Part shown: piece after piece, positions 1 through 12,677 of the stretch | Position numbering within the stretch: the first letter of the stretch is position 1 | Layout of the letters: every line of letters begins with the position of its first letter | DNA from: Dugong dugon | Lineage: Eukaryota > Chordata > Mammalia > Sirenia > Dugongidae | Direction: 5' to 3' | DNA length: 64,000 nucleotides | Assembly (NCBI GenBank): GCA_030035585.1 | Contig: CM057472.1 | Span: forward strand, 88,657,601-88,721,600 | The notes under the pieces: generated by a model | Databases searched by the model: none | Seen by the model: only the letters and a program-made list of their open reading frames with translations | What the model was told of the DNA's origin: nothing | Made by a program: the position numbers and the translations under genes

Positions 1-2452
1 CCCATCACAGAGGGTGATTGTTCATTCTGTGTTTGTTCATTCACTTGAAACATGGTCAATTCAGTGGTTAAAAGGAAAAACCCGATTGTACCTCATGTCA
101 GCGAGCCAACATGGATTTCACACTGTCTAATCAGACTGGTCACCTGAGCACCTACAACCATCACCAAGGTCTCCTCTCATTTGGTATTTATTCTCAACTT
201 CCTTATGTTACAAGAGCTAGGATGACAACAGTGACCTACATTGACCAAACCACACTGAAAAGGCCCTTGTGGGGAGAGTCTATGCCCCTAACTTCTGTGT
301 TGCTTGCTTAGTATCTAACAACAACAACAAAAAAAACCTTATACATTTCAGGAAACATTTGTTGACTTATTAATGATTTGATTCCCAACATGAGAGCACC
401 TGAAAATAAAGAAGAGTCAATATCTGAAATGTACAGACACTGAGGAGCAAGCCATGGACCATGATTTAAGGACACAGAGATCAAGAGGAGAAATTGACCC
501 TGAGAATTGGCTCCTGAATGTTAAGTAATGCTTTCAATCTGGTGGGCTATGACTATCCCCTCCATGAATTACTGAAGACCCTCTAGATGCTGCCTGGCAT
601 TGAATAACACTGGAGGGAAAATCTCAGGGAATACTGTAGTCTCTCTGGCCCCTGGTAAATGGAGCAGCTGACCTGGCTTTTTCTTTTCCATCTCAGATTT
701 CAATATGATTCAACTGCCCTGGGGCTCCAAGGGAACACAGTCTGTCCTGAACTCGAATGTCCTGCCTCATGGCCTGAGGTCTAGCTGCCAAATAACCAGG
801 GCAGCTCAGATTCCTGGCCTTCTGGCTTTTCCTTGTCAGAATTTGGTCATGTAATGAAGTGCAGTCTCTGCTGTTCTGGCAGTCTCCAGTGTCTGCTCCA
901 TTTCACTTGCGTTTATTGCACTGGCTTTTGACAGGTCACTCTCTACATGAAACCACAGTCGAAACTGGAATCTGAAGAGGCTCTGACAGATTCTCTCTGG
1001 GAATGAAAGAGAGGCCAGCAACAAACAAACCCTAGAAGTAGAGCGATTAGGGGCAATGTTCCTGGTTGTTCCTCCCTGCCATGCACGAGCTGTCACCTCC
1101 TTTGTTCTGCTCATCTTCCTGTCTTCCTAAGCAGATGCTAACCGAGCAGTGGAAAGCAACACAAGAAAGGACATAGTAGGGAAAGGAAAGAGCTTGAAAA
1201 CTGCAGCCTGGCTTACTGGTCCTGACTGCATGGGAGGTAGCTTCATAGCTACATTTGAAAACTGGTATAGCCTGAGTTCACCCAGATTCTCCTTTGAAGT
1301 ATGAAAAGAGAATGAGCTTTTAGCTTCACCATTTAATAGAAGAAAAGTTATGTTATGTCTCTACTTACAACCATAGTGTGTAACCCTTATTGTAGAATCA
1401 GAATGCAAGCATTGCTCTTCAAGATACTCTTCAGCCAAGGATAGTCACTTCCCTTTTCTATACCCCGTTCTCCCATTTTTATGATGGTTCTGAACACCCA
1501 TGACTCTCTCTTGTCAACTCAGCAGTTATAACAACTAAGTGTGAGCATTTTTGGGAAAACTTAGAATATTCTAGGCCAGTCTCAATGTATACTGATGAAA
1601 TGAAAGATTATATCATCGCAAGAACAGGTTCTAAAGAAATTTTACCCATGATCATACGTTAATTTTCCTAAGTTAAAATTATACATTGAAATACAACTAT
1701 CCAAAGTATAAATGATGATTCTCCTGTGACCAAGTTGGGGTAGGGGGCAGTTATGCTTGGCATAAGTACTCTCCTTGGGGTTGTTGTTTGTATCTTTAGG
1801 GATGGCTCAGTTGCTAAGCTCACCCAAGATTAGAAGTGTTTCCAAACTGCCTCAGCGTGCACATGGGTCAGAATTTGTCCTCATGGGGCAGCCAGGGACA
1901 AATTTTTCAACTGTAACTCTCAGTCAGGCTTCTCTGGGGCACTGCCATGCCAGAGTTTCATGAACATCATTATCAAGCTTGATTTTTGCCCTGTGGCTGC
2001 AACAATGGATTTTTGACCTACTCCCCATTTTAGCTTTCAGAACCATGGTTTTTTCAGGTGAGATTTTTTGGAATATGACATGGACCTTATCAGGATTTTT
2101 TTTCTTCTCCTTCAATCATTTTGGTAAAATATTACCTTGACCTTTACCTTTCCTGATCCCTTAGAAAATGGGGAGAGGTGACTGCCAGATTCCCTGTCCT
2201 AGAGGAACTCCTAAGATAAACATTAGGAGCACAGGTTTGGTGCTTACAAATTCCATCCTGTCCTGTGATATTAGGGCTGTACAGATTCAAATCCTAGGAA
2301 GGGGTGGGCAGAGAAGAGAAACCTCCTTTCTCTGCTAATGCCCTACCTTCAGCAAATTCCCACTTCTCAACAGCACTACATGTGACTGAAAGCATAAATC
2401 CCATTTCTTCAAGGAGCAAAGCCACAAAATCCAGCTTTTCCTCAATGTCTCC
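1..2452. other. Unassigned single-copy-like sequence
   Basis: I recognise no gene, RNA or repeat in this stretch. ORFs here are short (up to 92 codons), lack motifs, and overlap one another on opposite strands, as expected by chance. Base composition is ordinary for mammalian intergenic DNA. Confidence 0.4.
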
Positions 2453-2461
2453 ACTAATAAT

Positions 2462-2677
2462 CCAAACCCAAACCAAACTAGTTGCTGTGGAGTTGATTCT
2501 GACTTATAGTGATCCCATGTGTGCAGAGTAGGACTGCTCCATAGGATTTTCAAGTCTGTGACCTTTTAGAAGCAAATCACCAGGACTTTCTTCTGAGGTG
2601 CCTCTAGGTGGACTCTAATTGCCAACCTTGCAGTTAGTAGTTGAGCACTTAACTGTTTGCACCACCCAGGGACTCCT
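2462..2677 (-). repeat. AfroSINE, minus strand
   Basis: A tRNA-derived SINE reads on the minus strand. The plus strand shows the reversed head (caccacccagggactcc) and the inner tail (gagttgattctgacttatag). It is bounded by a perfect 9-bp target-site duplication, actaataat, at 2453-2461 and 2678-2686. The copy carries the variant middle with ctttcttctgaggtgcctct. The duplication fixes both ends. Confidence 0.85.
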
Positions 2678-3189
2678 ACTAATAATAGGTACCTTATACT
2701 CTACACACATTTTTTAAATTTAATCTTTACAAAGAAGGCAAAGAAGCTGGTGATCTGGATGTAAGAGATTGAGCTGGTATTCAAACTGTGACAACTCTGT
2801 CATGTGGGTGAAGTGATTACAGCTGGACGTTGAGGCTGGCATTTTCAATATTCTGAAGCCATTTCTCCAGCCAAAGCCCTGCCTGTGCACCTATCTTGGG
2901 AGAACAACCCAAGTACATATAGGGTAAAGACGGAGTGTGGTATTATTGGGAGCTGTGTGGGAGAAACGGAACAAGGCTGATGGGGCAAGGGAGGAGAGGA
3001 TGTGGTGTCTTTGACCACTCCATTCTAAGGAATCTAGGAACACCTCATGGTTAACACTGCCCTCCCCCACCTATTTCATCCTCAAATCCAGGAAAAGAAT
3101 AGGGCTGAATCATTGCTAGCAAGATACATCTTGCATGAAAATGAAAAATAAAACTGATTTTAAGAAAATTCCTCTTAATTAATAAACGA

Positions 3190-3880
3190 AACCCTAGGAC
3201 TGGTCTTAAATGCTTTCAAGCAGCCATCCAAGGCACAACAATTGGTCTCTATTCACCTGGAGTCACAGAGGAAGAAAGAGAGTCAGGAATAGGAGGAGGA
3301 TATGGAATTGTGGCCAATTGCCTCCATGAACAACTGCCTCCTTTGTCATGAGACAAGAAGAACTGGATAATGCCCAGCTACCATTACTGAACATTTTAAT
3401 CAAAGATTGCATAGAAGAATCCTGATCAAAAGGGTGAAAACACAGAGAAGAATTTCAAATTCTCATGGACTCTAGACTTTCTGGAGCCGAAGAGGCTGGA
3501 TAAACCCCTGAAACTATTTCTATAAAATAATCTTTAAACCTTAAACCAAAAATATCCCCCAAAGTCATCTTAAAATCAAACAATAGTTTAGCTTAAGTAG
3601 TAAAAAAGGTCTGCCTTGGGAATTATGCTCTTTTGAGATCTATCTATATGGGATCCAACTGACAACTTAAAATATCATATAGAAACCTTAGGGGGCAGTG
3701 AGTTTATGTTAGTGAGGGAGGAACAACTCAGAAAAGGAGAGTGAGAATGGCTGTACAACTCAAAGAATGTGATCTATGTCACTGAATTGTGCATGCAGAA
3801 ACTTTGAATTGGTGTATGTTTTGCTGTATATATTCTCGACAACAACCACAAAATAAAGAAAGTTTAGGGGAAAAAAAGAA
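3190..3880 (+). repeat. L1 3' UTR fragment, 5'-truncated
   Basis: The segment resembles the distal 3' UTR of an afrotherian L1: a stretch ending tgtatgttttgctgtatat, then an aataaa signal and an A-rich tail near 3,870-3,890. It has no coding sequence. A short candidate target-site duplication (gaaaccc, near 3,187 and 3,891) is too weak to fix the boundaries. Its 3' UTR type differs from that of the L1 ending at 29.6 kb. Confidence 0.6.
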
Positions 3881-4221
3881 AGAAACCCCATGACTTTTCA
3901 AGTGGAAATAGCGAAGTAGTAAGGGAAAGTGGCTCTGCCTGGAAAGCTGCCAGGCATGGCATAGCCTCTGAAAGGGACATAGACAACTTGGTAAATGTTA
4001 AAAGAGCTCTCCCTCTTTCCCAGGAGAAGGTTAGAATAATGGTGAAAATCAGGGAGGAGAAAAGCTGATGGGGCTGGGGAAAATTATGGTATTCCTTCTC
4101 TCAAGTACACCGTCACCATGGGACTAATTTAGGTATTTTTTCATTGTATCACCAAATCTCTTCCTCTCTAACAGATTCTCCCTACTCAACAAGCAAACAA
4201 ACAAACTAACAGTTGCTGTTG

Positions 4222-4685
4222 ATGTCCTTATTGTTGTTGTTAGCTGTCCTTGAGTCAACTCTAACTCGTGGCTACGTTATGTACAACAGAATGAAATGCT
4301 GCCTGGTCCTATGTCTTCACAATCCCTGGTACGTTAGAGTCCATCACTGTGGCTATCATGTCAATCCATCTCACTGAGGGTCTCCCACACCCTAATTGGC
4401 CCTTTACTTAACAAAGCATGATGCCCTCTTTCAGCAATTGATCCCTCCTGATGTTTAAAGCAAGTGAGTTGGATGGACAATGTTCTGTTGGGATCTACAA
4501 GGTTTTCACTGACAAATTTTCAGAAGTAGATCACCAGGCCTTTCTTCGTAGTCTGCTGAAACCTATCCATCATGGGTAGCCCTGCTGGTATTTGAAATAC
4601 CAGTAGCATATCTTCCAGCATTATAACAACATGCAAACCACCACAGTACAACAAAATGACAGACGGGTGGTAGACTCAGGACTGG
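4222..4685 (-). repeat. RTE/AfroSINE tail composite
   Basis: From 4,222 the plus strand shows the reversed RTE/SINE tail (gttgttgttagctgtccttg, then tgtacaacagaatgaaatgc). It is followed by the RTE 3' region with cctggtcctatgtcttcaca and the next ~200 bases in the order seen in the RTE copy at 32.2 kb. From about 4,480 the sequence changes to a SINE-like variant segment (gatcaccaggcctttcttc, then ccctgctggtatttgaaata). It may be two adjacent minus-strand insertions or one composite family. No coding sequence remains. Confidence 0.6.
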
Positions 4686-5190
4686 TGGCATATATAGCCA
4701 CCTCTTACTTTTTGTACCTCTGGGGTTCATTGGGAAGCTACTGTCCCACTGACAGTATGTGCTGCCAGCAGGCAGGGATCTATATAACAGTCTGAAACAG
4801 AAAAAAATAGACATGTGCTGCAAATTATTGTTTTTACAGGTTGTTGTATGAGGTGGTGCTGAATCATTGAATTTTTGGTAGGAAAAATATGAATTTGGAA
4901 AATTTTTATTTGGTACGTATATGTACTTCTAGACTCTGGGGGTAGAATTTGTGTTCACAAAGGGTACACATATGTACCTCTGGACTCCGAGGGTATGATT
5001 TGTGGAATGAGGCATAAAACAAAAACCATATTACCTACCAAAAATTCAGATACACTCAGTGATTCATCATACCCTCCATTACTGAAAACACATAGTGTCA
5101 ACAAAAAATTAAGAGGAAAAAATAATTGGGTCACCAGAGGACCAAAATCAAAATTTTCTGATACCCTCCACAGCAAAACTTCCAGAACGG

Positions 5191-5660
5191 TTGGCTGTTT
5201 GCTGTCTTCACTTCTTCACCCATATTCACCCTTATGGTTTTCCCTTTAGCTCATCAGTCCAACCTGGCTTTAGTTCCATCATTCCACTGAAACTGTTTTT
5301 TTTCAAAGTCAGCAGTGACCTCTACATTGCCAAATACAAACAACATTTTTTTTTTTCTTCAGCCTTCTCTCTTTTATGAAACAGTCTCCTCTCTTTACTT
5401 CTGTGACAATATCCTCTTCTGGCTTTTATTTTTCCCTCTCTTACTGGTCATTTTTTTCTCTTCTTCTTTTTTTTTTTTTTTTTGCTGGATTTTTCTCTAT
5501 TACCTAAACTTAAATACTAGTAGTCATCAGGATTTTGTCTTGGACTTTTTTTTACTTTTCTTTATACAACTCCTTCTAAGTGACTTTATACAATACCATG
5601 GCTTTAATTATTATCTATATGCTAAATATTCTTTCATTTATGTTTTGTCATAGAGTAACA
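5191..5660. other. Pyrimidine-rich low-complexity tract
   Basis: The plus strand is strongly T/C-rich, with T runs near 5,342-5,354 and 5,469-5,483. The ORF of about 112 codons here is composed mostly of Phe, Leu and Ser as a direct result of this composition and is not credible as a gene. Parts may be a decayed LINE. Confidence 0.5.
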
Positions 5661-5699
5661 ACACAACTCTATTTAAAAATAAAATCAAGACAGATTTAT

Positions 5700-6135
5700 G
5701 GAAAGTAAAGACAGCATGAGCTAGGGACAAGTTAGAGCTCACACAGTGAAAGCCAATGCCCCGAAAAGCTGCGGTCACGTGGGCATAGTTATAGGGTCGA
5801 ATCAGGAACTTAGTTTACAATATTCTGATTGGTAGGTGAGTAGTCAGTAAAGTGTAGGTGGGATATCTCAATGTGGGGCTTTGGTTGGGATTGGTTAAGA
5901 GAATATACGTGAGTTAAGGGGATTGGGTACACTCACATAATCGCAGAAGTACGTTCTCACAAGGTGGGTCAAAAGATGATGGATAGGGGGCCAGGATCTG
6001 CTGGTTCTGCCCAGCCTGAGGCCCAAAGTCATATGCATATGAAAGGGAAGAAGCCAAGATTACATTCTCAGGAATGCAGACACAAGAGCTTGTAACAAAA
6101 TGGAGTTTTGATTCAGACCTCATGTCAGCCATTTT
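5700..6135 (-). repeat. Solo ERV LTR (class I-like), copy 1
   Basis: This copy aligns over most of its length with 30,750-31,245. On the minus strand the order is a U3 with an octamer-like atgcatatg, a TATA-like cctataacta (near 5,790) and downstream R/U5. Only one copy of a ~60-bp U3 unit is present (about 6,000-6,058), against three in the second LTR. No internal viral sequence adjoins it, so it is a solo LTR. Outer ends are approximate. Confidence 0.6.
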
Positions 6136-6282
6136 ATTATACCAAGTGTCTGAATTTTACAGGTTTTCTAGCACAGTTTTTAGCTCAGATCTCTTTGAGT
6201 TCCAGAACCATTTACTCAACTGCCTATGTGACATCTCTATTTGGATGCTTCATGGTCATATCAGGCTTAGCATGCCTCTTAC

Positions 6283-6712
6283 AAATGGATTGAATTGTGT
6301 CCCTCCTTCCCCCCCAAAAAACGCTGGTACCCGTGAAGGTGACCTTGTTTAGATATAAGGTCCTTGAAGATGTTACCAGTTAACAAGAGGTCATATTGCA
6401 GTAGGGTGGGCCTTAATCCAATCTGAGTGGTGTCCTTATCAAAGAGGAGAAGAGGCACCAAAAGGACACCCATGTGAAGCACCTGCAAGCCAAGGGACAT
6501 CTAGAGCTACCAGAAGCTGGAAGAGACAAGAAAGGATGTTCTCCTAGAGGCTACTTTAAATGTAAAAATGTAAATGATGTTCCCCTAAGGAGCATTGCAG
6601 GCTGACTCCTTGATTTGGACTTCTAGCCTCCAGAACGATGAGATAATAAATTTCTGTTCTTATAAGCCACCCAATTATTTTGTTATGGCAGCCCTAGGAA
6701 ACTAATGCAAAG
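6283..6712 (+). repeat. MLT1-type (ERVL-MaLR) solo LTR
   Basis: The copy starts tggattgaattgtgtccc and ends near cctaggaaactaatgcaaag. In between come the typical progression 'ggtgaccttgttta', 'gtgggccttaatccaat' and 'gtgtccttatcaaagag', with a late aataaatttctgttctta. This matches MLT1/MaLR LTRs as I remember them. It is non-coding. Confidence 0.65.
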
Positions 6713-7204
6713 TTCAAGACAGAACCCTTACTCTTGCACCTCCCTAAGACTCCCTTCTCCTTCCCCCATATCAGTAAATGATATTATCAGCTACTTAATT
6801 ACTAAAGCCAGATAGCTCGGTGTCTCCTTATCCTTGTATATTCCCTCCCCCCACCTATCCAATCCATCTAAATCCTGATTATTTTATCTCTAACACAAAT
6901 TTCAGTTCTGCCCATGACTCTACATCTCCACTGCCACCACTCTGTGGCGCCTGGATCCTCCTACCTGGATGATGACAGTATCTCTCGGTGCATCTCCCTG
7001 ATTCCATTCTCACCCACCTCCTACCAATTTTCTACAGCAGCTAAAATACTTTTTTTTAAAAATGTATATCAAATCACATCACTTTTCTGAACCATTTTCC
7101 CACATGAATTCCCACTACATTTAGAGTAAAATCTGGACAACTGCAATGTCCTAAGTGATCTGATCTCAATCTATCTCTTCAGTTTGGCTCATTTTTGTCA
7201 AAGA

Positions 7205-7612
7205 GAGACATTGACAGCAGATAGCTTGCTTTGGTTTTGGAATTTTCTTACCCACAAAACTAAATATTCATTTTAAAGAAATCCCTGACAAAAATTAATC
7301 CGCCAGCAGCTTTTCTTGCAAATCTTTGCTTTCCTGCTGGAAGCCAGGTTTGCTAAATTTGAATCTCAAAAGATATAGCTGGGTGGAGGGGCAGAGATTA
7401 TCTTGTGAAATGACATCAGTTGATCCCAGCAATGGGGGAAAGCAGGGTCCAATCAATCATGTTAAGATTAGCCAATGGTTGATCTTCCTCTTCTTTTTAT
7501 AAGCCGTGTATACCTAGCTTCTTCAAGCCTTTTGCTTTTTCTGAAATCAAAATGGTCTTCCTATAACTGCTCAGAATAAACATTATGTTCAAATTTCAGT
7601 GGATTTTGATTA
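7205..7612 (+). repeat. LTR-like element inside L2
   Basis: The segment has LTR-like promoter organisation: ctttttataagccg (TATA-like, near 7,494) is followed about 80 bases later by cagaataaacatt (poly(A)-signal-like, near 7,574). It interrupts the L2. I cannot name the family and see no clear target-site duplication. Confidence 0.35.
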
Positions 7613-7704
7613 TTTTTAACACTTTCTAGCCATCAAGTATATCCTCATCATTATTCTCTATCATAGTTCCCTATTTATTTCTCTCATAGGGCATTGAGGT
7701 CAGC

Positions 7705-8390
7705 TGAAAAAATGGCCCCTGAAAGATATCCATGTCTTAATCTCTGGAGCTTGTGAATGTTACCTTAGATGGCAAAAAAGGTCTTTGTAGATGTAATTAA
7801 ACTAAGGATCTTGATATGAGGAGAGTATCCTGGATTAACCAGGTAGGCCCTCAGTGTAATCACATGTATCCTTACAAGAGGGAGGCATAGGGAGATTTCA
7901 CTGTCACTGAAGAGGAGAAGACAATGTGGCTAGAGAGGCAGAGATTGGAGTGATGTTGCCACAAGCCAATGCTTGTGGAATGCTGGCAGTTACCAGAAGA
8001 TGGATAAAGCAAGGGATGGATTCTCTCCTAGAGCTTCTGGGGAGAATGTGACCCTACCAGGATTTGGTTTCAATCCAGTGATATTGATCTTGGACTTATG
8101 GCCTTGAGAACCGTGAGAGACTAAATTACTGTTGCTTTAAACCACCTGTTGTTAGCTGCTGTCAAGTCGGCCCATGACTCATGGCAACCCCATGCATTAC
8201 AGAGTAGAATTGCTCCATAGTAATTTTCTTAGCTGTAATCTTTATGGAAGCAGTTTGTCAGGCCTTTCTTCCACAGAGCCACAGGTGCGTTCAAACCACA
8301 AACCTTTAAATTAGTAGCCTATTGTAAACCACTTAAGCCATCTAGTTTGTGGTAACTCGTTAAAGCAGTCACAGGAAACATACAGATGTA
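7705..8390 (+). repeat. MLT1-type LTR carrying a SINE
   Basis: The LTR contains gtgaatgttaccttagatgg, ggcaaaaaaggtctttgtag and a late 'gagaccgtgagagacta'-like end, typical of MaLR LTRs. It is split at 8,153 by a minus-strand AfroSINE and resumes at about 8,336 (aagccatctagtttgtggta). The host sequence taaaccac flanks the SINE on both sides. Confidence 0.6.
8153..8330 (-). repeat. AfroSINE, minus strand, in MLT1 LTR
   Basis: The plus strand shows the reversed tail (gttgttagctgctgtcaagt), the body (agagtagaattgctccatag) and a degenerate reversed head. A probable target-site duplication of about 9-10 bp, taaaccac with one or two further bases, lies on either side within the MLT1 3' end. The copy is diverged. 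Confidence 0.7.
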
Positions 8391-8639
8391 TCAAAATCTG
8401 TTATTATTTTATCCGTTTATTTTTTTACTTATGTTCCCATTTATTAGTTTGCAAGCATCTGTCTTTCTTGTTTAACATTATATTGCCTAGTACTTTGTCA
8501 TTACTAGGAGTTTGATAAATATATTTTGAATAAATGGATTAATTTCTCTTTTAAAAAGATGCTATTTTTTAAAAAAGATTATTCAAAGCTTTAAATCCAA
8601 CCATTTGTCTAAAAGCTGTGCTCTTTAATATCAGTCAGT

Positions 8640-9285
8640 GAAGCAGGCAACTTTTCCTCCCGCCTCACCTTCTCCACCCAACCCAAATCCAATCCACCAC
8701 TCATTCCTTAATCCCTATATGTATGTCTCTTTCCATCATTACCACCACCTCCACCCTATCCTAAACTACTAGAATCTTTTCCTGGACTAATACAGAAGCT
8801 TCCTAACTGGTTTACCTACTTCCCTGCTTACTCCTTTCTAATCTGACCATTATACAGCATTTAGAGTGATCTTATAAAACACATTTAATCATATAATCTT
8901 ATGCTTAAAATCCTTCAGTGATGTCTTTGACCAGAATCCTTAGCATGGTCTACAAAGTCCTGCATTGTCTGTCTACTCCTAACCCTCCAATGTATTACTA
9001 TGGCATCCCCTTTTTCAGGCTCTCCAAAACAGCCAGTGGCTTCTTTAAGTCCTCATTATTCACCACACCATTTCCCACCACAAAGCCTTGGCACGTGTTT
9101 CCCTCTCGCTCCATTCCCCTTTGCTTATTGTTGGTCTCCCTCGCTAGCCTGTATGCCCTAAGAAGGTACGAGGCTAGAAACCATATTTATTTTTAATCAT
9201 TACTGTATTTCTAGAATTTAGCAAAGTGTCTGGTTCAGCAGTAGATTCTCAAAAAAAAATTTTAAATAAATAAATGAATGATGGT
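8640..9285 (+). repeat. L2 LINE 3' end
   Basis: The order is a coding-derived block (aaaatccttcagtgatgtct, then ggtctacaaagtcctgcat), a run of promoter-less spacer, then 'aaaccatatttattttt', 'gcaaagtgtctggttcagcag' and an AATAAATAAATGAATG tail. This is the usual L2 3' end. The 92-codon ORF at 8,918 is a relic of it and not a host gene. Confidence 0.5.
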
Positions 9286-9599
9286 TCAAATAAAAAATGT
9301 TTTAATTTTTTAAAAAGAGGGTTTAACTCTTTATGATGACTTCAAATTTTTCAAAGTGTCTGTACACACTATTACATTTAATACCCCTAGACATCCTGGA
9401 ATAAAGACAAGATTGATAATCTAATTTTTTTTTTCCTTTTTGTAAGATGATGACTTGGACTCTGAGAAGGTTTTAATGACTTATCCATGATGATATGGCT
9501 AGTAAGTTTTAGAAGGCATAATTGTACTATACACAAATATATGAGCTAATCCACACATTATGTAGAAACATATACACAACATGTATTGATTGTAGTCTA

Positions 9600-9790
9600 T
9601 CAGGCACTGTGTTAAACATAAGTGTATTTTTTTTTAATCTAAAAAACAATACTGTGAGGTAGTTACTATTATTGTCCCCATTTTAATGGTGGAGAAACTA
9701 ATCTTTGGTTGAGTAACTTACTCAAAACACGTATCTATTACATAGGAGAACCAAGATTTAAAATTGGGTCTGCCTGATTCTGCAGTACAA
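9600..9790 (-). repeat. MIR SINE, minus strand
   Basis: The plus strand shows the reversed MIR core: tattattgtccccattttaa, tggtggagaaacta, gagtaacttactcaaaa. It is heavily diverged, as expected for MIR. Confidence 0.6.
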
Positions 9791-9980
9791 AACTCTTAAC
9801 TATCTTCACGGAAGCCTTCTTGTATAATGCTGAGATATTTCAGATGTACAAAATATTATTTAAAAAATAAATAACAAAATACATGATGTCATCACTCAGC
9901 ATAAGAAATAAAACATTAGAGATAAAAGTGATGTCTCTTGAATTTTTTATCATATTCCCGTTTCTCACTGGTAAAGCTAA

Positions 9981-10195
9981 GTGACTCAAAAACCAAACCC
10001 ATTGCCATTGAGTCAGTTCCCACTCATAGCGACCCTGTCAGGGCAGAGGAGAACTGCCCCATAGGGTTTCCAAGGCTGTAATCTTTATGGAAGCAGACTA
10101 CCACATCTTTCTCCTGCGGAGCAGCTAGTGGGTTCAAACTACCGATCATTCAGTTAAACAGATGAGCGCTTAACCAGTGTGCCACCAGGACTCCC
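9981..10195 (-). repeat. AfroSINE, minus strand
   Basis: A well-preserved copy reads aaccaaacccattgccattg into catagcgaccctgtcagggc and ends with the reversed head gtgccaccaggactcc. A perfect 9-bp target-site duplication, taaagctaa, lies at 9,972-9,980 and 10,196-10,204. Confidence 0.9.
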
Positions 10196-10204
10196 TAAAG
10201 CTAA

Positions 10205-12530
10205 CTACTTAACTGAATATATTTTATAATTCCCATGTGTGTTTATACTTTTACTACATGTGTAGGGATTCCTAAACAATACTCATATTGTTAACATATT
10301 TATACGTTATTTTCTATATATCTCCTTTTGCAACTTCCTTTATTTGTGCATGATATTCATCCTTTTTGAAATATGTGACTCTCTTTCGTTTATGCCAAGA
10401 GTGGTTTCACTACAAAGTTAGGTTTACACCAAAAAGACTGATTAATCTTTTGAGGAGGAGGGATTTCTCTATGTTCTGATCTATGCATGCGAAAAAAAGA
10501 AAAATGCAAAGAGAAGAGTAGTTAGTATAACTCCTCCTTACTCCCCATACCCCATTCCAATTATCCCAATGTAGCCTTAGGTTGATCTGTCAGACCACCT
10601 CCAATGATATCTCTGGTCAATGAGGAGGCGCCTTTAAGTCAGCCCTTTGGAAAATTCCCCAATAATCCAGATACTTCACAAGATACCTCTGACACAGCAC
10701 TGGATCTCTCCTGGGAAAAAAGCACTGTTTTCCCCACAGTTCCCTAATCCCACAGAGAGTGCTTTGAAAGCATTTTGGATGAAATATTTTCAGAATGTTT
10801 GGAAATCAAACCTTCGAGGTAAGCTTCTCGTCAATGAACTGGTTGGCTGGAAGATTCAATTGGGTGAGAAAGAACACATTTTTTTTTTGACCAACTAATA
10901 GGATTTTTGGTGCAAAGAAGACATGGTTGTGGAATCCACGGAGCGCTCCTCCTCAGCTCTGCCCTATTTAACTTGGAGAGAATGAGCCTGCTTGCAGAAA
11001 AGGAAATAGAGCAAATGGTTGCTTTCCATGACACAAATGTATAAATCATTTGGTCTTAAATTCTCTTATAACCAAGGGATTTTGAATATGAGCTCTGTGG
11101 TTGTATCATTAATTCAAAAAGCTTGTGATACTATTTAATCACTGTATCCATTAGCTATAATACTTTCCCTAACTGTGCCGATAGGGTGATACAACTTCCT
11201 TACAACTACTTTCATACTCTAGAAAAATTGATTACTCATATGAAGTGAGTCAAAGTCCTACTTAACTGAATGATTATTGCATGTCATTCTGTCAGTTAAA
11301 CTGGAACTTGGGATCATTCTGCAGTTCAGGATAGGCCGCTATGTAGTTGCATAGAATAAAGAAAACTGGAACACAGAAGAAATCATGAGCGGTTTCTTTT
11401 AACTACCAACGTTAACTAAATCCTGTTTGGTTTCTCTTCAAGTAAATGTTTCCATCCCTTTGTATAATAACATGAAGTTTAAGTTGAGGACTGGCCCAAA
11501 AGAAATACAAACGAAAAAGAAGGAGGAAATTTCCACCCATCCTCAGTAAATTAACACCAGTAGAAGAATAGTCCAGAATGGACTTCCCTGTAAAGAAACC
11601 TGCAAAATCTGCTTTTTAGTTCATGTCTCTGGAAAGGCCTTTTAAGTCCAGGAACAAACTTGCCATGGGAAAGGACACAAGGCAAGCCATTCTGGAAACG
11701 CAAATGGACCTCACTAAATATTCCCAAATTAAATAATGTCAGTGCTTGGTTCCAGACAGCTGCAGGTGGAAGTGTGTTCTGATGTGGGGCACCAGTGTTT
11801 GCTCTTTTTGGGATGTTTTCACGCTTAATTCCCTACCTTCTTCATCCTTACCGCACTCTCTCCTCCTTCTGTTCCTTGCAGTCAAAAAAGATTCCTGATG
11901 GAATGTTAACTTGGTGATCTCATTCCAAGTCCCTGTCTATTTAGACACAATAATTTGAAGAGGAACTAAAACTGGTCATATTGGGAAAGGAAAACTAATA
12001 AAAAGTTTTGCTCAGTCACTTAAGAGGAATAAACTGAATCCAATCTCTGTTTTCTTTGAAACTGGTTTGTGCATGTAAGCCAAGCCTGGGGAGTAACACA
12101 AACTCAACAAATTAGGAACCTTTTCCTAAGAGACTCAACATGCAGCTGGAAGACCTTCATATTGGGGTCCTTCACTCATAGCAGATCTGCAGTCATTTCT
12201 GGGGTGGAATGTGGCAGCTGTCTTACAGCTGGCTTACATTATGGACCGGTGATGACACCAGGAAGTGACAAATAGCCTATTGAATTTCAACTGTCAGGTT
12301 GATGGAGGAGAGAGTGCAGCCCAAAAAAAGCTTCCTATTGGAATCTGGCTGAAATTTCTAATTAAACAGTCCCAATACTAATCAAAAGGAGTCAAGGAGA
12401 ATGATTAACCACTGAAATTCAAAGTTACCCCTTTAGGAAACTGGAGCTGCCTCCCCAGTACAAAATAAGCCAATAAATAAATAACTCGGGAATCAAAATT
12501 CTGACAAAGGGTATATTTTCAATAAAATTT
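10205..12530. other. Unassigned sequence
   Basis: I recognise no gene or repeat family here. The longest ORFs (72-83 codons) overlap on opposite strands and show no motif. This stretch could include conserved non-coding DNA, which cannot be judged from one sequence. Confidence 0.35.
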
Positions 12531-12533
12531 AGC

Positions 12534-12534
<1 letters not shown>

Positions 12535-12566
<32 letters not shown>

Positions 12567-12574
12567 TGTGTGTG
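12535..12574. repeat. (TG)n microsatellite
   Basis: An almost perfect TG dinucleotide tract of about 20 units has a single interruption (tgtctg) near its end. It is probably polymorphic. Confidence 0.95.
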
Positions 12575-12677
12575 TTTTTCCTACAGGTTAAAAAAAGAAG
12601 AAGTAGCACGTGTTTAAGACCCACCATTTGTCAGGTATAGAGCTGGAAGGTTTACATACATAACCCTATTCAATTAT

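Larger units (their letters stand above)
6880..8545 (+). repeat. L2 LINE 3' region, interrupted twice
   Basis: Three blocks read as successive parts of one L2-like 3' region: 6,880-7,200 (ending ctaagtgatctgatctcaat), about 7,615-7,700, and about 8,395-8,545 (tail gataaatatattttgaataa). They are separated by an LTR-like insertion (7,200-7,610) and an MLT1-type LTR with its own SINE (7,705-8,390). The blocks are old and diverged. The assignment rests on remembered consensus and on collinearity. Confidence 0.4.

Noticed and set aside
5315..5653. 112-codon ORF rich in Phe and Leu
   Set aside because: It is the translation of a T-rich tract; no domain, no start context and no matching exon signals.
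12535..12574. Possible CRISPR-like or regulatory repeat
   Set aside because: It is a plain TG microsatellite in a mammalian genome.
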